DNA of 64,000 bases from Hymenopus coronatus (lineage: Eukaryota > Arthropoda > Insecta > Mantodea > Hymenopodidae), in assembly GCA_030762935.1 (NCBI GenBank), contig CM060895.1, positions 78,624,001-78,688,000 of the forward strand, given 5' to 3'. The notes under the pieces are model-generated. The model ran no database searches and was not told where the DNA came from. It worked only from the letters and a program-made list of their open reading frames with translations. Shown here one piece after another: positions 60,060 through 64,000 of the stretch. The first letter of the stretch is position 1, and the number at the start of each line of letters is the position of its first letter. The position numbers were made by a program, and so were the translations under genes.

Positions 60060-61400
60060 TGTAGACTGCCATACACTCAGTTGTATTTTCTTTTAATTAA
60101 TGGGGCTCGGTTTTTTATGATCTAAAACCTCCAGCAACATTCATGTATTTATGCCTTAAAATGACCAAAATGAGAACTTGAGCCCTAAAAAGTCCTAAAA
60201 ATTAAAGAAAAATTAGGAAAATGTATTTACTTTTAACACTTAGAGATGAAATTATCGACACCTCTCTTAGCCCTCATTTGAGCAGCTAGACCGAATGATG
60301 AATACAGTTTCAGGTGGTCAAACTTAAGGACCTTTGTTGTCGGCAAGTAAGTACGGTCTTGTACACTGAGAAGCTTATTCCTACATCTCGGCACACAATG
60401 GGGGCATAATTAATATAAGCGTAAGCTCTGGTTCATTTTCATCGAATTTTACTTTTTGTCACAAAAGATGTCGGCATTTCTTATTTTGTATATCCATCAC
60501 GTCTTTCAAGCACGCATTGTTTTTTTTTTCCCTGGCCATGTCAGCTACTTCGCGCTGTACGCTCGATGACTGATTTTCAACTTCCTTCACATAATTGCAT
60601 GTCCACAGCTTCAAAGCGAATGACGTATTGTAGACCAATTTTCTTGATATGGTGGATGAATACTACTGATATAGATTTGTTTATTGAAGATGAGTCACTT
60701 TCTTTAAATGTGTTGTATATGTTGTCAATCCCATTGTAGTTATGCAGTGGCAGTTTGCAGCATCAAACCAAGTCCCTCAATGTATTACACTGGACTAAAT
60801 GGGAAAGGTTATGCCGTTTTAAACTTCTGCATTCCAAGCGGAGCCTTAACATAAATCTTCTTTGTATTAACAATGAATATGTCCATTTCAGGATAATTCA
60901 ATCGTACTCTTCAGCTACTCTATGTAGGACGCGTGCAAAAGAAACTATTTGCACCTTTTTGGCGTATAGATTCTAGAGAACTTGCTGCTTTTCATATAAA
61001 AGGAACAGCATCCGTTAAAAAGATGAACCATTATTTCTTCTACGACTTTTCCTGCAGTGATGAAAACAACAGCTTTGGTTTGTTGTGCCTATCCAACACC
61101 TTGCACATTAACAGAAAGGTTTCTGCAGGCAGCAGATGTTTAAGAATGTCTAAAATAAGTTTTGCCGCAAATCTATCATCTATGTACATCAATGGTATCA
61201 TCAGTGGTGTCATATATTTGTTACTTTCTTAGAATGGATTTGCAGGGAATGGGATAAGTTGTATACTTCTCTAAAAACTGTTCGAAAGTAGGTACGTCTA
61301 CTTTATAGAAAGGAATATTTGATAAAACATAATTTCACTAAGATATATAGAAAACGGAGAAAATACTCTATCTGATGAGCTACTGTGTGATTTCTCAACC
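60060..61400. other. Spacer with possible coding-like debris
   Basis: Less repetitive than its surroundings. Short frames on both strands (59-99 codons, around 60,755-61,232) show no motif I recognise. A minus-strand frame at about 61,039-61,215 has a plausible amino-acid mix and is bounded by stops, so it may be a fragment of an unrelated old element. No gene is called. Confidence 0.35.
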
Positions 61401-62087
61401 AGCAATCGTATCTGCTACTAGCCTATGTTTAGACAGCATTTTGGTTAGCAATTTTGCAATGATTTTGCACTGTAAAACATTTCTCAGCCAGATTTTCACT
61501 TCACAGAGTTTACAAAATGAAATAAACCCAGCTGTACTAAAATACCTTTCAACGCAATTCATAGCAGTGCCTCGCAAACTTTGCTTTGGGTATCTTGAAC
61601 CTGCATTTAATTACTTGTTCATTAGCAGACATAAATGGGGGGTAAGATAGTACTGAGCTTGGGCGTTCGGTTCCCTAGTCTTATTTCTACATGTTTCCCG
61701 TAATTTCAAAAGCAGAGCAGAGCGACAACATTGAGACATGAAGTGCGATATACAACCATACATCTGGTGGCTTCATTGCTAAAGCTTCTATGTGTCTGTG
61801 GATTCCAGATTTCATTCACGTTTTGTTTCGATAAGTAATTAAGCTAGTTCGCGGTAAAATAGATAATGTATTCACCATAATGACTAAGGTCTAAAAAACA
61901 AACTTTCTTTGGTTGACAACACTCGCTTCCCAAGAAAAGGTGTGCGAATAGTATGTGCTTGAAATTCCTGTCTATCACTTTGCAAAACAAAGAACTTGAA
62001 CATTGGTTTGCGAGGAGGGGAAGTGAATGAGAGAGAGAGAGAGATATTGGGAGAGAGAGAGAAAATGAGAGAGAGTGGTTGTTTATT
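61401..62087. repeat. Diverged copy of the T3-T4 spacer of the array, with GA microsatellite
   Basis: TTCACTTCACAGAGTTTACAAAAT (near 61,495) matches the array's TTTCGCTTCACCGAGTTTAC, and TCTATCACTTTGCAAAACAA (61,973) matches CTATCACTTTGCAGAACAAGG. It is an older paralogue of about 53.6-53.95 kb. (GA)n-rich tracts lie at 62,029-62,074. Confidence 0.6.
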
Positions 62088-62830
62088 ACTTTCTCTAGCA
62101 CACATACACAAATACACAATACAATGTACATAGTAGCAAGGGAAGGTATTGTGTTCCACCCAAGAATTCGAAGTTGAGATTTCACCAGAAATATATGTTT
62201 TGAGGTTCCCTGAGTCCAAAAAAAGTCACACATTTTTAAAAAACAGTCTGCAGACAGCATAGCTAAAAAACGAAAAGACTGTTACTTACCAAACTTGGGA
62301 TGTTTAATATCTTTCAAGGATGCGGCAGGAAGATTTTCAAGAAAATTTCCCACCCCAAGCTACCCTTTACACGAAAACATTTTTGAATATTTTGTCTATC
62401 TCAAAGATGGCTATAATTTTTGATTAACATACCGTATATTAAAGATATTTACATCACAAATCACATGTATATCTTGAATTTTCTGAGATTATCCTCTGAA
62501 AACCTCTTTGTTCTGAATAAATTTTGCTGAATTTTCCATAACTGATAAACAGCAAAGGATAGACAAAGCTTACTAATTATTGTTATAGATCTCTATAACA
62601 ATAATTTATGTCATAGGCGCTTCCTCTTTGTAAGTATAGAGTTGACTATTTCCGAGATATCCCTTATTATTGGTTTCAATTTTATACCTCTTAAAGTCTC
62701 CACAACAGGAAGCCATCTTTCATTTCGTCTCTCTTGTTTTACTGCTACCATGCAAAGTGAACGGAACTTTATTGTTTCACGTAGCGACTAGCTTTTAAAA
62801 CATTTTGACTATCGTCTTAGCCTAGTGGAT
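62088..62830. mobile_element. Inverted-repeat element family copy (paralogue of T4)
   Basis: Begins TTACTTTCTCTAG with the family terminal motif intact and runs through TTTCACCAGAAATATATGTTTTGAGG, TACCCTTTAC and AACAGGAAGCCATC. It aligns with T4 along its length but is strongly diverged. The right terminus is not clear. Confidence 0.55.
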
Positions 62831-63344
62831 CCCTTATTTCGCTTCTACTTAATAATTTTTATCAGCTTGAGAATGTAATCGTTTGTGAGGAAATTTGTTT
62901 ACGGAACAACTAAAGAAGGTCACACGAACAGAACACATCAACGTTTTTATTTTCCGCACATTGCACAGTTTTTATTGGTCATAAAATGTATATTTTACTT
63001 TATATTAGCGTTACAGCATGTTTTTAACAAATATAAGAATAAGAACATACATTTAGTCTTGTATTTAACGCTTCACCACATGCTGTTGTAAACATCGTTT
63101 CATAATGCTTGCGCTGGCGTTTGTAAGAAAGCTTTGTTCAGCAACCTTCACTTGATGGTAGTGGGGATAAGCAGGAATACGCTCTCACAGTGTGCGGGTA
63201 AAGGTATACAACCTAGAACTGCGTGATGTCATTTGAGACACCGGAAATACGTTTCATTGACAAATGTTGAAAATGTGCTCATAACTTAGCCATGAAAAAT
63301 AAGCCAAGATGAAAATGTCATGTCATTGAAATCCATACCCTACT
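62831..63344. other. Spacer paralogous to the flank of the 56,097 gene
   Basis: Contains CTTGATGGTAGTGGGGATAAG (63,151) and ATAAGCCAAGATGAAAATG, matching 55,047 and about 55,999 but without the 0.8-kb block found there. Short frames only. Confidence 0.5.
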
Positions 63345-63360
63345 TATGCTGGAACGTAGT
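63345..63360 (+). promoter_or_regulatory. Upstream block of the 63,402 tRNA
   Basis: TATGCTGGAACGTAGT lies 42-57 bp upstream. It is the best plus-strand match to the array's CATGCTGAACGCATTAG block and is followed by GATTCTCTTCC. Confidence 0.35.
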
Positions 63361-63401
63361 TGCCCAACAGATTCTCTTCCATAGTCATGCTTTCTCATCG
63401 T

Positions 63402-63473
63402 GCGATGGTGGTGTAATGGTCAGCATAGTTGCCTTCCAAGCAGTTGATCCGGGTTCGATTCCCGGCCATCGCA
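63402..63473 (+). tRNA. tRNA-Gly-TCC: tRNA-Gly(UCC), dispersed plus-strand copy, exact consensus
   Basis: Perfect 72-nt match despite strongly diverged flanks relative to the array, which argues for selection or gene conversion keeping the gene itself constant. Followed by T7 six nt after the gene. Confidence 0.97.
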
Positions 63474-63478
63474 CTTAG

Positions 63479-63485
63479 TTTTTTT
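63479..63485 (+). terminator. Pol III T7 terminator
   Basis: Seven T's starting 6 nt after the tRNA 3' end. Confidence 0.8.
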
Positions 63486-64000
63486 ATTTCGTTCCTTGGT
63501 ATCAGTGACCAACACATTTACATATCCATAACTTGGTATGGGTTTCCTACATAACTCACAGGCAAGCTTTAATTACGTTTGTAGTTTCTCCTTGTGTCTC
63601 TTCCTACATCATCTGTATGTATAAAATGGTTAGCAACGCGTAACTTTACTTTGTTGTATTTTCTTTTAATTAATAACTAAGAACATAACATAAAAAACAA
63701 AAGAAGTTGTTAGAGAATTCACATCTAATTGTAGCTTTACGTTTCTATCCATTTGTAAATAGCACATGGAGAATTAAATTTTTTTTTTCCTGGCTATCCT
63801 CCTTTCTTAATTTTTTCCCAGCCTGAAATGCATCTAACGTTATACAGAGGGATTTATATAGAGCTGACACATTTCTTTCATCAATTGTTTCAAAACGAGC
63901 TATGCTAGCGACAACTTACTATCTAAATTGTAGAGGAACTTTGGGAGATGATTTACCTCTATAGCAAATGTTGAAAATGTTCTCCACCCTGCATAAAGCA
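63486..64000. other. Spacer, no gene recognised
   Basis: The first part matches sequence after the 56,097 gene (CATATCCATAACTTGGTA at 63,520 and TATCCATAACTTGGTA at 56,220). Beyond about 63,700 it is AT-rich and without recognised features up to the window end. Confidence 0.5.

Noticed and set aside
60755..61232. Two plus-strand frames of 73 and 99 aa as an exon pair
   Set aside because: They overlap each other, show no domain motif, and the opposite strand is equally open. Left as unassigned debris.
61844..62260. 138-aa minus-strand frame rich in Ser and Leu
   Set aside because: It runs through the GA microsatellite and the inverted-repeat element. The Ser/Leu run is the repeat translation.

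Overview
This is a gene-poor, AT-rich stretch of eukaryotic (invertebrate-animal-like) nuclear DNA. The only genes I can support are tRNA-Gly with anticodon UCC. The consensus gene is 72 nt and intronless, without encoded CCA. It has a GCGATGG/CCATCGC acceptor stem, a CTTCCAA anticodon loop (anticodon at residues 34-36), a CCGGG/CCCGG T stem and a perfect internal B box (GGTTCGATTCC). Residue numbers below run 1-72 along this gene. No protein-coding gene is credible: every open frame is short and falls on tRNA genes, trinucleotide repeats, mobile-element debris or spacer. The species cannot be fixed from sequence alone. The tRNA, the tRNA-headed SINE, the endonuclease-type non-LTR retrotransposon remnants and the TA-flanked inverted-repeat elements fit a metazoan.

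Layout. From 1 to 54,530 lies a macrosatellite of head-to-tail units of about 8.7 kb, all with tRNA genes on the minus strand. Taking the SINE edge as phase, the units are HOR1 (1-10,023, left end cut, older and longer inside), HOR2 (10,024-18,800), HOR3 (18,801-27,515), HOR4 (27,516-36,241), HOR5 (36,242-45,803, with an internal duplication) and HOR6 (45,804-54,530). Inside each unit are diverged monomers of 0.8-1.0 kb, each carrying or once carrying one tRNA gene: a, b, c, d (reduced to a 29-nt 5' stump in HOR2-6), e, and f (always a pseudogene). The organisation resembles alpha-satellite higher-order repeats, but the monomer carries a tRNA gene. Each complete unit also holds a minus-strand SINE with a poly(T) edge, a rotten endonuclease-domain fragment of a non-LTR retrotransposon joined to an (AGC)n microsatellite just upstream of gene b, and two copies (T3, T4) of a non-coding inverted-repeat element family.

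To the right (54,531-64,000) the array ends inside element T4, which is continuous only here. Four dispersed tRNA-Gly(UCC) genes follow (56,097 +, 57,592 -, 59,822 +, 63,402 +) in older segmental duplications. The blocks around 53.7-57 kb and 61.4-64 kb are diverged paralogues of each other.

Tally: ten copies match the consensus exactly, eight are near-consensus and probably functional, six are doubtful (including one with an 8-nt anticodon loop), eleven are full-length pseudogenes and six are 29-nt stumps. The genes do not form an operon. Each should be an independent RNA polymerase III unit with internal A and B boxes and a T-run terminator, so the locus looks like a dosage array for one glycine isoacceptor that is turning over by unequal exchange and gene conversion.
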